A stretch of 64,000 nucleotides of DNA from Eleusine coracana subsp. coracana (taxonomy: Eukaryota > Streptophyta > Magnoliopsida > Poales > Poaceae): NCBI GenBank assembly GCA_032690845.1, contig CM064420.1, forward strand, positions 59,508,707 to 59,572,706. Reading direction: 5' to 3'. The stretch's first letter is position 1; each line of letters starts with the position of its first letter. The notes under the pieces are model-generated. The model saw only the letters and a program-made list of their open reading frames with translations. It ran no database searches and was not told where the DNA came from. Position numbers and translations under genes: made by a program. Positions 13,530 through 25,280 of this stretch are shown here, piece by piece.

Positions 13530-14014
13530 TGTGCCTGTTGCACAACTGATCTGATATTTACTCTTATGATGTTAGGATCGGGGTAATTCCCCAAAGTGCT
13601 TTAATTTCAAATTTTGTGCAAAGATATGTGACATCATGTAGTTACAGATTCTCCTTGATAACAATATGAAATATCAGCACAAAGTTGAAGAGTTCTGTAA
13701 CATAATGATGATGTTATTTGTCACCCTGGGAATTTTTGAACTAAGCACTTGTTCAGAGGGGGGGGATTCATCAAAGGGCGTATTGCCTCAGTTTTAAATG
13801 GAGGGTCCATATAGCTTGGATAGTGTGGGGGATATGCATATGAGCCGATCGGGTTGGAGCCAATTTTGAACAAGTTCAAATCAAGAATAGATAATGGATA
13901 TAGTTAAGTAGTGTTCAGCCAATGATTATCACATCCTGTCGGTACACACAGAAAGAAGTACATGTATTTATCTTTCACCTGATCGAGCTCATCTTTGTAG
14001 GAAACATGCTTCCT

Positions 14015-14078
14015 AGTTGAGCACACACAGAATTCTCAAAAAAAAAAAAAAAAAAAAAAAAGTTGAGCACACACAGAA
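14015..14078. mobile_element. Poly(A) insert flanked by an 18-bp direct repeat
   Basis: AGTTGAGCACACACAGAA occurs at 14015-14032 and again at 14061-14078. Between the copies is only TTCTC plus about 23 A residues. A long perfect direct repeat around a bare poly(A) run looks like a severely 5'-truncated, target-primed retroposition event. Confidence 0.6.
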
Positions 14079-14326
14079 CTGTAACGCAAAGGAAGCATCA
14101 CGCTGTCAAAATTCTCTAAGGCCCTCTCTCGAACATACGGGAATTTTGCAGGATTTCTATAGGTCGTGAACCGTCTTTGCAATGGCCCCATAAAATTCCG
14201 ACGAAATTCCTGTGTCCTGGACAGACGACTGCTGCAGATTGCAACTTATGAAGCAAATCCCACAAGAAGATAAAATGAAGCTGCCAGCACAAAACAGAAA
14301 TACATATACATGTGGGCCTAGTTCGA

Positions 14327-14970
14327 TCACCTAGACTTGGTTTTCTTCGAAAAGATGCCTCCAACCAAAGAGATCCCCCTCTTCTTCTTGTGCTTCTTCC
14401 TGGAAGCTTTCTTGCTCTTCACCTTCCTCTCCTTCCTTTGACCCAGGTCATCCTCAATCATCTTGATGCTAAGTGCCTCCGAGAGGCTCGGCAGGTACTC
14501 CAGGTTAGCCACCCACTCCTCGGCCCGGCTCTCGTCCCAACGTCACTGCGAACCCGGCATTTGCCGTCATCGTCTTCTGCTCCGGTCACCTGCGCGTCGA
14601 CGATGGCGAGCTCTTTCCCCTTATTGAGACCAGAATAGACGGCTAGGTCCTTGCTGAACTGCACACTCAAGCTGGACACGGCCATCTCCATCTGAGACTG
14701 CCTTTGTTTCAGCTGCACCAACTCATCTTTGGCCTCTGCCAAGTCTACCTCCAGCTTCTTCAGGCAATCCAGCATCACGGACGAGGCTGCCGGAGGCACG
14801 GCACCGAGCTTTATACTGTACTCGCTGCTCGCATTGGAGCTGCTGCCATTGCCACCGCCGTTGTACCGCTCGCCGAAGACCTCGACGGCCTCCCGGACCG
14901 ACTGGAACGGCCGGGAGGTGTCAACCTCGGCGCGGCTCACGGCGGACAGGGCTCCCGGCTCAATCACCAT
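14327..14970 (-). CDS. Short WEB-family (DUF827-like) protein, frame-disrupted
   Basis: WEB-family proteins are plant coiled-coil proteins; members such as WEB1 and PMI2 act in chloroplast photorelocation. The N-terminus has the family-type start MVIEPGALS and DTSRPFQSVREAVEVFGERY (about residues 16-35). A helical, Lys/Glu/Gln-rich stretch of about 50 residues follows. The family-like tail (EEWVANLEYLPSLSEAL and a Lys-rich end with GGIFSKKTKSR) lies in another frame, stopping at 14327. The frame changes between about 14535 and 14550. A 59-base intron (14531-14589, CAG/GTGACC to GACGAG/AGC) would join the frames but is shorter than normal plant introns. A one-base change is therefore at least as likely. 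The long coiled coil of typical members is missing. A TATA box lies about 220 bases upstream of the ATG. Confidence 0.6.
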
Positions 14971-15888
14971 GACTAAAACAGGCTGCTGGCAATGCAGGGG
15001 AGGCTGATGAGGTGGTGGAAGATTGTGATGGCGAAGGGTGGTGAAGTAGACATTGTTCCTGGTTTCTGCCTTGGCTTCTACTTCAAACCTTAACCGGAGT
15101 AGCAGCAGAATACAGGCCTTGTGTCGAGCTCAAGTAAAAACCGGTAGAGGGGAAGAAGGGGACTTGTCACCAAACGCTCATCAGCCTTTATAAGTAGAGA
15201 CTGGACAAATGCTGCAGCAGACAGAGTTGGGAGGCCACAATAAAAGTACAAGGTGAAAGCAGTTGGCGTACTCGACCAGATTCGATAGCAAGGAAAATGG
15301 AGCGATTTTTCTTGCAGCAACCACCCCCGACTTCTGCAGGCCTTCCATTAGCACACAGGTCACAGCTTAAAACGGTAGCTGATGATACAAATATCAAAAT
15401 GGAATCATGTTTGCGCAACCGAAACTGTTACTGCACTTTGGGTGATAAATTGACAACATAACCCATTAGCTCTGCAGAAACAGCAGTTTGGGCCCGAATA
15501 CTGACAGTGGGGAAACAACTATTTTCCAACCAACAACAATGTATGAACAGAGGGAAAAAGAAAAAGGATACAGTTGTATTTTCATTGCTGGTGAAACTGT
15601 CAACGCAAGTACATCAAATCATAATACATTGCTAACTGGCAAAGGCGTGTTCATATAGCTATACAATGGGTCAAATCAAGATTCAAGATATAAATGCCAG
15701 AAGGCAATGTATCAAAAAGGAAAGGGAAAAGGAAACAGAAAACTTTTACAAAAAGAACAGAACTTATTACAAAAAGGAAACTAATATGCAAAAAATGCAA
15801 TACTTAATCTTTGTATAAATCAATGTGTCGACAAGTATGATGAAGGATGACAATCCCTTGACAAAGCAAAATGGTGATGTTGCATCCA
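14971..15888 (-). other. Upstream region of the WEB-family gene
   Basis: This 0.9 kb separates the WEB start from the stop of the SAC phosphatase gene, which lies on the same strand. It should hold the WEB promoter and 5' UTR and the SAC 3' UTR. Apart from the TATA box I see no further structured element. Confidence 0.6.
15186..15194 (-). promoter_or_regulatory. TATA box of the WEB-family gene
   Basis: On the minus strand the sequence reads CTTATAAAGG, a good plant TATA box. It is about 220 bases upstream of the ATG, giving a predicted 5' UTR of roughly 185 bases. Confidence 0.5.
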
Positions 15889-18800
15889 TCAATGTCGTGA
15901 CCGGAAAAACCGAGGTCGGTTAGTGAATGTCCGACCATTGGCTCTGACAAAATGTGTGATGCCAATACAAAGACCAGCCCACAGAAGTGACAACAGCATA
16001 TGGCGAACATCGCTCCGGGCTGCAATGATATTTAGTAATTAGCCATGTATATCCAATGTAAAACTACAATTTCACACAACCTGTATAATCGATTTAGAGC
16101 TAACAAGTTAAAATATATTAGGATAGGTAATAATAAAACTACAATTTCACACAACCTGTATAATCAATTTAGAGCTAACAAGTTAAAATATATTAGGATA
16201 GGTAATAACATAAAAGGACAGATCCAGTGCTGTAAGCTCTCACAAGGTAATAACATAAATATATTACAAAACTCAAGCTGATGCCAATTGTTTGCCATAT
16301 TAATCAATTTTGAATTTATGAACTTTAAGTGTTCAAACACCTAAATAGATGAAGCAATATATCAAGGCAGTGCATTGAGAACAAAACCCTTTTTCAAAGT
16401 GATGAACCAAAAGGAAAGGCTTTTATGAAATTGTTCTGCGATTTGAAACAACATTTAATTATGGATAGAGAAATGGATGGCAAATACTGCTCCTTGACAC
16501 ATTGCAGGAGAACAATGAGCTGCATAATTTATTACAGTATAGGAGATGCAGAAATGTGTGTTTTGTCAATTGCATAGTCAGAATTCTTACCTTGTCTTAG
16601 GGATATCATCATGAAAAATAGAGCTCCCATAACCAATGCAAAAGCAAGGCGGAAGGACTGCGATTTAAGAAAAAAAATGCATAAGTTATCTTCGGTTAGA
16701 GAAGATATGAAACATTTTTATTTTGAGCAAATAAGAAACACATTTCCATAGTCAATCCAGGTGTTTCCCATAAATAAAGAGCTGAGTGTCAAGAGATTGT
16801 AAATGCACATGTGCCTAGTCAAAACACTTACAAATACATAAGATAAACTGTGATGTCATATAAAATTTACATTTAGCAATTTGCAATGTAGCTCCATATG
16901 TAAAGAGAACCTCCAAGAAGCAACAAATTTACCCACCGCATAATTCTCCAAAAGTCCTGCTTTGCCTGACACTCCCATATCTCGGCTAACAGATGTCACA
17001 TAGTGTCCTTGAAGAAGATCCATGGAGTCCTAAGTAACATGATAAATTAATATGGAAGAAATACTTATAAGGTGAAAGCATACATCTTAATGGAAGAGAG
17101 CTCAAAACATGTAGCCGGCATCATGACTATTAGATTGTGGAAAGTGGAGAAAATAGCAACACAAAGTTTCATTACATCACATGCCCTCTTAAACTAGTGA
17201 AAATACTTGCCACTAATTGGTTGTAAAGCATTATGCAGCTTGTCATTGCTCATCAAAGTTTCAGCATTGGTACTAACACATCATTAAGATAACAGAACTA
17301 TAATAAACTAATAGTTGGTATTTGGGCACCATCATTGACGAGTCAACCAAGCCAACAGTTTACCTGCTTAGTCCCATCAACAAAGTTGTTCAGGTAGTAC
17401 CTAGCAAGTGAATTCCGCAAATCATTCAGGATTCCCTGAGTAGTTCGCTTCCCATACCTAATAACAGACAAAAACAACGGTAAGTTATGGACAAATCAGC
17501 CTTGAATAAGTAGAATAAATAATAGATTATGACTTATGACCACTGTCTTTGATCTTCAAATGCCAAGCTACAAAACAGATTGAACGTTAATATGCAAGAA
17601 GCAATTTGTTACAGGAACAAAATGACACTAAGTATGCACTTAATCGGCCTAACTATTTTTTTCTTGAACATGCAGGAGAGCTGAGTATCATTGCCTAACT
17701 TAATCAGCCTAACTAACAAATTGCTTCTTGCATATTAACATTCAATCACTGATGGAGACTTTGTACCAGATGGTTTCATGGTTATTAGAAAGTATATCAG
17801 CCTTACAGTATCCAAGTATCTGGGTGATACTAAAATTCAGTGCAACAGTGGTCAATGGGTCTTTAATTCTTTGTACCCTCAAGGTGTCACATAGACATAA
17901 GTGCATAGCTGCAAACAGACTTGAGGCTACAAAAATATCTAATATTCTTTTTAGTGCAAAATTGAAAGTAAGCGCTCAAAATAAGAAACATGCACAAAAT
18001 TTATCTGCAGAAATTACCGAACAAAATCTCCCTTCAGAGCAGGAGTTCCAGAGTACTGATTGCTTATTGCATCTCCATGGTTGGCCCACACTGAAAGAAG
18101 GAATCATTTCAGTCTAACAACACTGACTATAGACGGGAAAGGAGAAGTACAACCAAGAACCCAAATTAGTATGATGGTCAAAGTAATACTAACAGATTTT
18201 GTAGTTTGTATCAAAGGCTGGATGGTTGCTTATTGCATCATTAACACCAAGAACTCCTATTCGTTGAAGTTGGCTTTCCAGAATTTTGCCCCCAATCATA
18301 CTCTGTTTACAGTCAGAGTTCAGATAAATAAATGAAAGTTCAACAATTAAATACAAAACATAAAAAATGACCAACAGAAAGGATGCATCAAAATGTGTGT
18401 AATGATTTGCTGCAGTTTGATGGAAGTGAATATACTTTGCAGGTGAAAGCATTACATTCTTACTACATCAAATGTTACTTATATGTCCTGTTAGAAAAGA
18501 CCATGTGAAACCAGGCGTGGAGCTTAAACCATATGTTCAACATCAAACATGTAGTCCTAAAGTACATCAATGCATGCCAAGTATGCCAGTTTGAACATTG
18601 ACACTCCAAAAGACATATTTTTGCAGTTCTGCATCTGTTTGACAGTATGTCTTAACTGAACTACAATAAAAGGATGAAGCAAGCCCTTAGCCAAACAACA
18701 TATTATGACTTATGGAGTACATAGGTTTGCAAAAGAAAAAGGAAAGCCATTACGGAACTGAATGACTGATATGGCCATTTTAGAGACAGATGCTGCTGGA

Positions 18801-21800
18801 GTACATGTGAATAGGTGATAAAGCTTTACTTAGATGTACTTTACCTGAGTTACATTGGTGCGATCCAGACAATCAATACAATTTGTTCTGACAATGCCAG
18901 TCTGTTCCTCAATTTTCTCATCTTTATTATTTATAAGGAAGTACCTATAACATAACCATATTAGCAAATAGCAAGACACATAAGGGAACTATATAGAAAA
19001 ACTTAGGTCAGGAAATGTTTTCCTTTTTTCCAAAAAAAAAAATCATATTTTCCATTTTAGGAAAGATGTTATAGAATAATTAGGCAATATGCTAGAGCAT
19101 AATGATTAAATAACAGTATGACTACACAAGTGACTAAATGCATATCAGATTCCCTACTTAGCCAGGAACTTCAATAGCAAAAACAAAAATGTACAAAATA
19201 TACCACGATGCAACTGTACTAGGGCCACAAGGTCCCAACTAGCTGAGTAATGCAAGAAGCAAGATTAGATTGGCTTGGCATGATGACGGGAAAAGCTCAA
19301 TCTATATCGTGCTGAGTTAGCAAACTCTAGACAAGATTATAAAATCAACGATTCAGTGAAGCAAGTCATATGCAGTCGATTTTTACATACCGATCTGATG
19401 CATTATTGGTTGTTATGTGTTAGACCTAACTACAGTCGGTGGCCATAGACAAGATTAGAAAACTAACGACTCAGTGAAGCAAGTCATATGCAGTTGATTT
19501 CTGCATGCCGATTTGATGCATAATTGGTCGTTATGTGTTAGACCTAACTACAGTTGGTTGCTGATTTGGTCAGTACAAAAATGATAAAAGGTATGCCGTG
19601 GAATGCTATACTTTTTAGAGTTCAAGGATGCGAAAATATGCACCCCATCCTAATGCATTGCACGGCGAGATAATGGAGAATGTTATACTAGATCATCACC
19701 ATACCTATGTGCCTTAAGATAGTTCTGAATCTTCTCATACAGCTGAGAAAGGCGTTCAAAGTGAATATGACCACAAATTTGGTGGAAGTCGAAGTGCACA
19801 TATCTGCAAGACAGGCATGCATACTTAACTATAATACAACACAATAGAAGTAGTGAGCAGTCCTTAGTGGAGTTAAACAAAATCTTCATTACCTTAAATC
19901 TTCACTGAGAATAGGTTCAATAGATTTTGCATAGCGTTCACGAAGACGGCCTTCACCACCACCCTGATTGTACAAACCAAACAGTTAAGGATGATCACCA
20001 CAAGTCCACAATAGAATATAGAATGAATGAAGTCAATATTACAGAAGATGTGAAGTTGCATTCTATCTAAATGATTGAGCATCAGTGGCCAGTTCACTGC
20101 TCTTTAAACAAAATCACTATACTCTTATGTGCCACAAGACAGAATAACTTTACTTTCAAGAAATAAATATGCAACTTTTGGTGGTGGGGTGAGGTATGAT
20201 TATGGATCTGGTTTGCAAACCAGAAATTCTAAATAGGAGTTGTGACGGAAACAGACAGGGATCGTCTACTTTTCTGTTGTGCTGCTGATATGTGGACCCC
20301 ACATCTCCTGGCCAAATGCCAGGTACACAAAGTCACCCAAGGCAAAGGTAGAGGATCCATGTTGGAATAATGGTGTTTTATGGAACAAAAACTTCTGACT
20401 TTATTAGTTTGGAAATCAAAACATCACAATTCGTTTTAAGTTCAAGAGAACTGTACTTACAGTATTGACAAGATCAACAGCCATGACAGCTCCGTATTTC
20501 TTTTGTAAATCATGGAAGTGGCGCTCAAGTACACGAGGCTGAACAATAGGAAACAAAATAATGAGCTTAAGTTTCATGGTAAAGTAACAAGCAACTTAGC
20601 TAAGACATTATACGAGTTCACTAAAGTATAGTGCCTTTGCAGCAACAAGGCAAAGAAAACAAAACAAGGCATATTTTGAGCGAGCTCACCGCCTCCTCTT
20701 GTTTAACAACGTCAAAACTAGGTTTATATGTCAAATCAACGATCTGCTCCCACAGGAATGGCATCGAACCTCGAACCTACAAAACATAAAATTTGTCAAG
20801 GCATCAGAAGGATTTCCAGAGCAGCCAACTAAGTAAGACTGAAGTAAAAACTTAAAAATGAGGATAGCAAAAAAAGCTATATTATGAGACTACTTTAAAA
20901 TTGTGCTAATAACCTACTTGTACATAGGATGCTGTAAACCCTTTTGATTGCATTATCTGCTCAGATTCAACAAAATTTGCGGCATAACCCTCTGGATCAG
21001 CTCCTCGTCTCCACATTCGGGTACCTACATATTTTTAAGAAAAAACTTGTGAACTGTTGCTCAAAGCTCAATCATAAGCTACATTGCAGTTGATAACTAT
21101 AAATCTCGAAAACAGGTGTCACAAAAATGTTAGTGGTAAAGAAAGCTGTGGAAAAGAAAAAATGTGATGCCTAGTAAACCTAACCTATTCTCCGTGTGCA
21201 CCTACGTGCAATCAGGGTCACATTGACCTTCTCCGACCCAACTTCTGCATGGATATTCTGAAAACCTGATATTTAGTTAAGTTGACAAAACCCACAACAA
21301 ACAAAACGAAGATCAATTAACTCAATTGAATATAACACATCGTGTATCTAACTATCTACAGTACTGAAATGCTACAATATGTCAAGGATACTGCCTTGAA
21401 TTACTGGCAATAAGTACTGGTCCAGCTGTCAAGGGAGAAAAAGCAATTAGAATACTTTTCAGATATCATCTCTTATAAAATCAAAAGTGAACCAAGGGTC
21501 TGTCTGGACAGGGAGGATTTGTCAAGTGATTTTTGGTATTTTGGTAAAAATTCAATGGATCCTTAGGATTCGGATACCAATCTATCCTATCCAAAGAATC
21601 CCTAAAGATAGTATTGATCTTACTTTGTTCTCAATCAGAGGTTCTAACAAGTAGCTGTTCCACAAAAATCTTTGTTCTGCCTGCAAAGAATAATGAAAAT
21701 AGATCATTAAGAGTAGTTAGAAAAGCAGAGGACTTCATTTCTACAGGCCCAAAAGTATTTCATATAGAGTACAATCAATTCTCATGTTGTGATTCTCAAC

Positions 21801-23178
21801 TCGGTGAATCTGAACCTCATATTGATGCACTGTTTCTATTTTATAAAGGTGAAGTTCAATATTTCTCAATGATAAGACTGGTCTCCTCTCCATCTAAACT
21901 ACAACAGTTCCACCATATATGCACTTACTAAACATGTAAGGATCATCTTGTCAATTCGTAGCATGTTACCAGTGACAATACATCATGATTTGCGAATAGG
22001 TGAAAGGGCAGCTTAAACTTTTGTTGCCACAAAAAAAATAATAACACTCTAGATGTTGCATCTTACCACCAAGTTCATCTTCCTGGATTGTAATACAAGT
22101 GTATTACATCAATACTAATGTACAGATTTAGCACTCAACAACAAAAGAAAAAAAATGATTTTAACAACACTCTTACTTCTTTGGATAGAAAAAAAAACAA
22201 TTAAGCTATTTGACTTTTTTTTTTTTTTTTGCAACACCAATATTAGAAATTCACAAGGATAACCTGGTAATGCATGTAACAATAAAGCATAGGCAGCAGA
22301 AGCACATATTATAAGAAACAGTGGATAAAGATAAATCCTCTGAACTGTAGTCAAACTCTAGAATAAGAAATGAGAAGGAAGCAAACCTGTCTCCAAAGGG
22401 GAAGTGATTTGAACTCATCACCTAGATCATGTAGCTTCTGCGCACTGGAATAGAATAAGACAAAGATAAGCACGTGTATTACTTAAAACCAATGTAGGAA
22501 ATAAATGCCAAGCACCAAACCAACTGAAACCACATGAACTCCATTCCAAATTCTCCATAAATTTTTAAGTTAGACACTTAAATTACAAAACATAAAGATG
22601 TCAACTATGGGTTTAATAAGCAAGATACTCACCTAACCGTTAAGTTGATATCATATGAGAAGTGAAGGCCTATAGTTCTCTCAGCAGCATCCAGTAGTTC
22701 TGAAAATTCTTTTTCCATTTTTTTCTGATAAAGTATACGTGAATGTTAACATATGTTCAGACAGAATACTGATGGGAACAATATAACAGGAAACGAATAA
22801 GCAATATTAGACCTGCTCGGCAGAAGAAGTGCTTAGTGCATTATTGCAGGGAAGAACTTTGAGTCCTGTCACTTTGAAAACTGCATGTCCCAGATGGGAT
22901 CCGACACAATCACGGTCTGTGATCACCAGAAAATATGATCCAACTGCAAGTTTGAGCACTCCTATCACACCATAAATTGTTTGGACTTTCGGATTTGTAG
23001 AGGATCCACGTGGTGGCAACTCCTCGACTAGATTCATTGTTCCACTGGCCCGACTAACTGACAAATACAAGTCAGCTAGTCCATCGATTGGCTCAAATAT
23101 ATATCGGTCAGGAAACTCCCACAGTCTGAGTCTTGTATGAAGTTTAGATGACGGGCTCGCACCATTTGTCCCATCCAT
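15889..23178 (-). CDS. SAC-domain phosphoinositide phosphatase, RHD4/SAC7 type
   Basis: Membrane-anchored phosphatase predicted to remove phosphate from phosphoinositides such as PI4P. Arabidopsis relatives SAC6-8 (RHD4) act on secretory membranes in tip growth. Proposed coding exons, 5' to 3': 23178-22813, 22724-22633, 22444-22387, 21680-21624, 21425-21392, 21265-21185, 21024-20918, 20776-20690, 20538-20461, 19963-19893, 19803-19705, 18944-18845, 18302-18194, 18090-18018, 17457-17364, 17029-16937, 16657-16591, 16019-15889. They keep frame and encode 598 aa, the usual length. The catalytic CX5RT motif is RTNCIDCLDRTN (Cys near residue 399). Two C-terminal hydrophobic segments (about 536-555 and 563-580) form the membrane hairpin typical of this clade. 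Intron 5 has a U12-type donor. A noncoding first exon probably lies near 24045-24190, because a good donor (GAG/GTACGA) sits there and an acceptor lies 11 bases before the ATG. Confidence 0.95.
16059..16207. repeat. Tandem duplication in the last intron of the SAC gene
   Basis: A unit of about 74 bases beginning AAAACTACAATTTCACACAA is present twice in a row with only one or two mismatches (from about 16059 and 16135). It falls in the intron before the terminal exon. Confidence 0.85.
19328..19560. repeat. Diverged tandem duplication of about 118 bp in a SAC intron
   Basis: Two adjacent copies share AGACAAGATTA, then CAGTGAAGCAAGTCATATGC, then TTATGTGTTAGACCTAACTA. They differ at roughly one base in ten, so the duplication is older than the others in this window. 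It lies in the intron between exons 11 and 12. Confidence 0.85.
21266..21391 (-). other. U12-type GT-AG intron of the SAC gene (intron 5)
   Basis: The donor on the minus strand is GTATCCTTG, a full match to the minor-spliceosome consensus. The acceptor is ATCAG after a branch-like ACTTAACT whose adenosine is about 11 bases from the splice site. There is no pyrimidine tract. Use of these sites keeps the SAC frame (VIQG-S-FQNIHAE). Confidence 0.75.
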
Positions 23179-24401
23179 GATGAGATGCCCTGCAATAAAT
23201 GATGCTGATAGTAGTCAGCGTAATGATGAACAATCACACAACTGAATTGTAGTCTAAAGTACGATTCAATTTGATTTCCAAAAGATCTTAAGCACGTTCG
23301 CATCTCCAAAAGATAGTAACACCGGGGCTGTAATGGCAATCATCAGAGCAAGCAAGCCTACTGAAAACTTGCCACACAAACATGAGCAGTAAGAAAAGTG
23401 CCCAACCTTCAGCGCGGGCAACTGCAAGATGGCCACGCACGCGTTCACAGCCAAACAAGTGATGCCTAAGAAAGCAGGGTAAACGATGCTCCGAGGCAAC
23501 ATGACGGTCACAACTCAGCTGGAAAGGAAGAGATCTACTGCCCTGAATCCTGCTATTGACACGCAACGCGTGCTGACCAATGCATGGGATCCTGAAAGTG
23601 GAGCAGCACACGGACGCATGGGCAGGTAACATTCGTTGTCTCTCAGGCCAAGAGGAATCTGAGTATCCGTATGATATGATCCTATATGTTGTTGGAGGAG
23701 ACAGATCAGGATCAGGATTAGCCGAGCCGAGATTCGATCAGTTACTTTGTAATCAAAGCATGAACAGCAATCCAGGAAACAGCTTGGTCGCCCTCATCTA
23801 CAGTACGCGCTCTTGAGAAACCCAGGAGCTTAAAATGAATCGCAGGCACGGAGGGAGCGCTAGGAATCTGGCGACCTCCGATCGACCGCGGCCATTAACC
23901 CTAGCACACGAAGACAAGCTACCCGTGAAATTAAGCAGGAAAAGCAGCGAGCGCCCCTCAAATCCCGCGCGCGGACGCTTGGAACACCACCCCGGGTCTT
24001 GCAATTGATTTTTGAAACGGGTGCGGGAGGAGACCGGTCGTACCTCGGAAACGGGCGGCTCTCTCCTACGCGCTGGATGGACGGGCGAGCACCGGCAGGT
24101 GTGGTCGCCGGAGACTCCCCGGGGCGATTCGGAAGCCGAGGAACGGAGCAGGGAAGCACGATCTGCCTGTCTCTGTCTTTCTGTCCTCTATGGGTCCCGC
24201 GCGGAGCAGGGTGATGATTGGTCGATTTTGTTAGTTTTTGGATGATCGGTTAATGTAGAGGATATTATATTAGTAGTAATTTGGGCTTCTTGGGCCGCGC
24301 GCAAAAAAACTTGTGGAGGCCCAATCGCGACCGTACAAGATCAAGGCTCCTGGGCCCAGACAGCGGAGCCGGCGGCGGCAACGGCAGCTGTGCGTGTGTG
24401 T

Positions 24402-24450
24402 AATTATTGGCACCAGAGAGTTTAAAAAAAAAATTATTGGCACCAGAGAG
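24402..24450. mobile_element. Poly(A) insert flanked by a 19-bp direct repeat
   Basis: AATTATTGGCACCAGAGAG is repeated exactly at 24402-24420 and 24432-24450. Only TTT plus a run of A separates the copies. The structure parallels the poly(A) insert near 14.0 kb. Confidence 0.55.
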
Positions 24451-24992
24451 ACAAGGAGATGGTTATTATTGGCTAAAATAATCATCGATGGATCCCGGTG
24501 ATCACACTTGACACGGTGCTGCGGCGATCTGGCTTGAGGTGACACGGTCACTTGGTAATCGGTGTAGTATCAGCGTAAGTGTAAACAGGAGGACACGTGA
24601 TCCGCCCCCCCCCCCCCCCCCCCCGCACACGGGCTCCGGTGTCGGGCACGGAGACATGCGGCTGTACTCCAGCGCGGCGGCTGACGGCTGTACCTGGGCC
24701 AGCATTCGCCGTTACACACCTGTCCCTCCGAGGGGGGACCTGCGTGCATACCCAGCGCAGACCACTGCACTGCTGCACCCAAAGCACAACCAACCTGCCA
24801 CAGCTGCTGATGCTGCGCGCGTAGTGTTCACCCGGCCGGCTGATCATTCACCGTGGGGAATGCGATGCCAGCCAGACCGGCAGAGAAGGTTCCATGAGCT
24901 GGCGGCGCGCCCGGCTTTGCAGACTGCAGCTGCAAGCAAAGCTTCCCTGCCGGCCGGCGGCGCGTACCCGTCGCGTGGGGCCCGCATGCCAG

Positions 24993-25024
<32 letters not shown>
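24993..25024. repeat. Homopolymer C32
   Basis: Thirty-two consecutive C residues follow GCCAG and precede TTAATTTCC. A C20 run lies about 390 bases to the left. The G-rich complement could form G-quadruplexes. The exact length is prone to sequencing error. Confidence 0.9.
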
Positions 25025-25280
25025 TTAATTTCCGTCGGGTCTGGTACCTTCGCCCCGACCCGTGATAACTAACCAAACCCCTCCACAGCACAGTACAATG
25101 GTGGATTAATGTTGTGTGTCACTCCTGTAGTCCTGTGTCACACCACACCACACCAGTCGCCTCTCCCCTGTCACGATCAGCTATCAGGAACGCCGCAGTA
25201 GCCAGAGCCCCAGAAGAGCCTTATCACAACAAGGGAGGAGGAGCACGGCGACGACGTCCGCATCAGAGCAGCCATAGACG

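Larger units (their letters stand above)
12357..14326. other. Convergent intergenic region, SDG725-like gene / WEB gene
   Basis: The start of this stretch should be the 3' UTR of the methyltransferase gene. It contains a 58-bp tandem duplication (13414-13529), a poly(T) insert between 16-bp direct repeats (13068-13110) and a poly(A) insert between 18-bp direct repeats (14015-14078). I see no convincing gene. Confidence 0.7.
23179..25280. other. Divergent upstream region, SAC gene / unknown gene
   Basis: The left part should be 5' UTR intron and leader exon of the SAC gene. The right part holds the promoter of the unknown gene at 25281. Noteworthy contents are a poly(A) insert with 19-bp direct repeats (24402-24450), a C20 run (24605-24624) and a C32 run (24993-25024). 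No TATA box is evident for either gene. Confidence 0.6.

Noticed and set aside
14458..15007. Plus-strand frames opposite the WEB gene
   Set aside because: Antisense shadows; only the minus strand shows family motifs, a suitable start and a TATA box.
24539..25072. 177-residue frame rich in proline runs
   Set aside because: The proline runs come from the C20 and C32 tracts; the rest lacks protein-like features.
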